Assembly: GCA_904419095.1 (NCBI GenBank)
Contig: CAJFQT010000099.1
Span: 1 to 6,852, forward strand
Length of the DNA: 6,852 bases
Source: an uncultured Clostridia bacterium
GTDB lineage: Bacteria; Bacillota; Clostridia; TANB77; CAG-508
Direction of reading: 5' to 3'
Shown here: piece after piece, positions 5,523 through 6,852 of the stretch
Numbering within the stretch: the stretch's first letter is position 1
Layout: every line of letters starts with the position of its first letter
Notes under the pieces: generated by a model
What the model was told of the DNA's origin: nothing
Database searches by the model: none
What the model saw: the letters and a program-made list of their open reading frames with translations, nothing else
Translations under genes and position numbers: made by a program

Positions 5523-6806
5523 TCAATCAAATCTTAACTGTATTTTGCTATGTACCGTTAAGTTTTTGATTGTAGAGATAAGCTCTTGTTTTAGTGTTTG
5601 GCTTATCTCTCTTAATTTTAGTTTTAATTCTTTTATTTCTTTAATTCCTTTTTCCAGCATCTGCCTTAATATATGGGCTATCTGTATCATTAGATAATGT
5701 ACCTTTATCGCCGTTTGATTTTTACTATATAAATGTCCTATATCAAATGTTCCATTCTTTTGTATATTAAATCCTTCATTTTCTATCTTCCATCTGTTTT
5801 TTCCTACTTTTTTTACAGTATTCTCTATATTTTTGTTTGTTATTGGTAAATCAGTTATATATACAAATTCTGTCTCCTGTTTCGTATCTGTATATTTTAT
5901 TACATTTATTTTTTCTTCTTCATAATCTAGTCCTGTTACATATTCATAATTTGCTTTTTTACTTTCATTCGCTTTTTTTACTACCGTTTCAAATTCTTTA
6001 TACAAACTTGGTATACTTCCTTCTTTAAATCTTATTACATATTTCCATCCATTTTCTTTGCATATGTCCATTACTGGCTTACTTGCATACAATGCATCTC
6101 CTGATATTAATATTTTTAGTTTGGGATATTCGCTTTTGATTTTCTCTGCTAATCTCTTAAATGCTTTTATTTCACAATCCTGTTTTGTTTCATTTTCTTT
6201 CGTATTTTCTACAAATTCACTTCCTATGCTAAATACCATTTCTCCTACTATTAATTTTGCTTCTAACACATATGTGCTATATTCTTGATATTCATTTCCT
6301 TTTTTATCTGTTTTATTTTTTACTAAACAGTTTTCATTATATTTTTTTCTGCTTGTTGCTAATCCTGTTCCATCTATTACTATATGATAATATCTATCTC
6401 TTATTTTATATTTTTTTATTATTTTTCCTCTTATTAATTTATTTATCATATATCTTCTTATTTCTTCTATTTCTTCTACTTTTACTTTTTCAAATACATC
6501 ATTTATTGTATCGCAATGTGGGATTTCTTCTAATTCTAAATCACATATTTGTGCTATATTTTCTATGCTTTCATTTGTATTTAACTCTCTTGTCATTCCT
6601 TGCATACTTTTCATTTCACACATTAATCCTAGCAATCTTACCATGAAAATCACTTTCATTTTATATTTTACATATGACTGATTTCTTAAGTCTGTTAGTC
6701 CTTCAAATTTATCTAGTAAGTCTGGAAAATATTGTTTTATTATTGTTACTAACTCATTTAATATATTTAATTCTCTTTTTTTCTCTCTTTTTTCTTTTCT
6801 ATTCAA
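5523..6806 (-). CDS. DDE transposase, IS4-superfamily/ISNCY-like, intact
   Basis: This 427-residue protein should cut and join the ends of its own insertion sequence. Catalytic-core landmarks are in the right order: first Asp in IDGTGLATS (Asp145), second Asp in ISGDALYASKP (Asp237), and the Glu region NRWKIENEGFNIQKNG (about 337-352, Glu342 or Glu344), an R-x3-E arrangement like the IS4 YREK signature. Between them, YVIRFKEGSIP (256-266) is the usual strand after the second Asp. The very basic N-terminus followed by helices (about 1-115) probably binds DNA. There is no frameshift or internal stop, and the C-terminus looks complete, so it may be active. The start is TTG at 6804-6806, placed by AAGGAG 9 nt upstream; the nearby ATG at 6811-6813 is out of frame. 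The exact IS family name cannot be settled by eye. Confidence 0.9.
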   Translation of the reverse strand: MNRKEKREKKRELNILNELVTIIKQYFPDLLDKFEGLTDLRNQSYVKYKMKVIFMVRLLGLMCEMKSMQGMTRELNTNESIENIAQICDLELEEIPHCDTINDVFEKVKVEEIEEIRRYMINKLIRGKIIKKYKIRDRYYHIVIDGTGLATSRKKYNENCLVKNKTDKKGNEYQEYSTYVLEAKLIVGEMVFSIGSEFVENTKENETKQDCEIKAFKRLAEKIKSEYPKLKILISGDALYASKPVMDICKENGWKYVIRFKEGSIPSLYKEFETVVKKANESKKANYEYVTGLDYEEEKINVIKYTDTKQETEFVYITDLPITNKNIENTVKKVGKNRWKIENEGFNIQKNGTFDIGHLYSKNQTAIKVHYLMIQIAHILRQMLEKGIKEIKELKLKLREISQTLKQELISTIKNLTVHSKIQLRFD

Positions 6807-6815
6807 AAAACATCG

Positions 6816-6821
6816 CTCCTT
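6816..6821 (-). promoter_or_regulatory. Ribosome binding site that selects the TTG start of the transposase
   Basis: AAGGAG lies 9 nt before the TTG at 6804-6806 but only 2 nt before the ATG at 6811-6813, which opens a 4-codon frame (Met-Phe-Phe-Glu, then TAG). An in-frame TAA at 6822-6824 prevents any longer transposase reading. Spacing therefore favours TTG, a weak start that would keep transposase levels low. Confidence 0.65.
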
Positions 6822-6852
6822 TTAGATAAAATTTATTTTATTCTATCAAATT

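Larger units (their letters stand above)
5434..6852 (-). mobile_element. Insertion sequence with unresolved ends
   Basis: The region contains one intact transposase and its flanks. I compared 5434-5522 with 6807-6852 and found no convincing terminal inverted repeat or target duplication, so the limits given are only the outer bounds I can justify; the right end probably lies beyond the window and the left end may lie inside or before the 92-bp repeats. Confidence 0.4.

Noticed and set aside
5837..6646. Plus-strand open frames opposite the transposase
   Set aside because: Leu/Phe-rich shadows of the intact transposase, without ribosome binding sites.
5434..6852. Terminal inverted repeats for the insertion sequence
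   Set aside because: No convincing match between the two flanks of the transposase within the window; apparent similarities were short AT-rich runs.

Overview
The window comes from a very AT-rich, low-GC Gram-positive bacterium, most likely a Clostridia-like member of the Bacillota. The evidence is the strongly A/T-biased codon use in ychF, thrS and the transposase, AGGAGG-type ribosome binding sites, consensus TTGACA/TATAAT-type promoters and a T-box leader in front of thrS. The exact genus cannot be told from this sequence. No tRNA, rRNA or CRISPR array is visible.

Layout. Positions 1-3547 hold a leftward (minus-strand) block: a thrS promoter, a threonyl-tRNA-responsive T-box leader, thrS (threonyl-tRNA synthetase), an unrecognised 262-residue protein that starts 3 nt after the thrS stop, a 242-nt gap dominated by a long imperfect inverted repeat, and the N-terminal 92 codons of ychF, which run off the left edge. 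From 3589 a perfect-consensus divergent promoter drives rightward transcription of a 121-residue protein with one N-terminal membrane segment, closed by a good hairpin terminator near 4103-4128.

Positions 4127-4309 (minus) hold a short gene remnant with one in-frame stop, which shares that terminator. Positions 4404-5120 (minus) encode a DUF4097-type beta-solenoid (adhesin-like) protein with its own promoter, a small dyad at the start site and a terminator. Positions 5250-5433 are a perfect two-copy tandem duplication of a 92-bp unit. Positions 5523-6806 (minus) encode an intact DDE transposase of an IS4-superfamily/ISNCY-like element that starts at TTG; its element ends could not be resolved.

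How it fits together. The left half is ordinary translation housekeeping: uncharged tRNA-Thr should relieve T-box termination and raise ThrRS, with the 262-residue protein carried along and possibly ychF too. The right half (3589-6852) is accessory: small membrane protein, gene remnant, DUF4097 protein, tandem duplication and IS element, with no sign that these work as one pathway. I see no convincing new multi-gene system. The items most worth a second look are the long hairpin ahead of ychF, the unrecognised thrS-coupled gene, the interrupted small gene at 4127-4309, and the 92-bp duplication beside the IS element.
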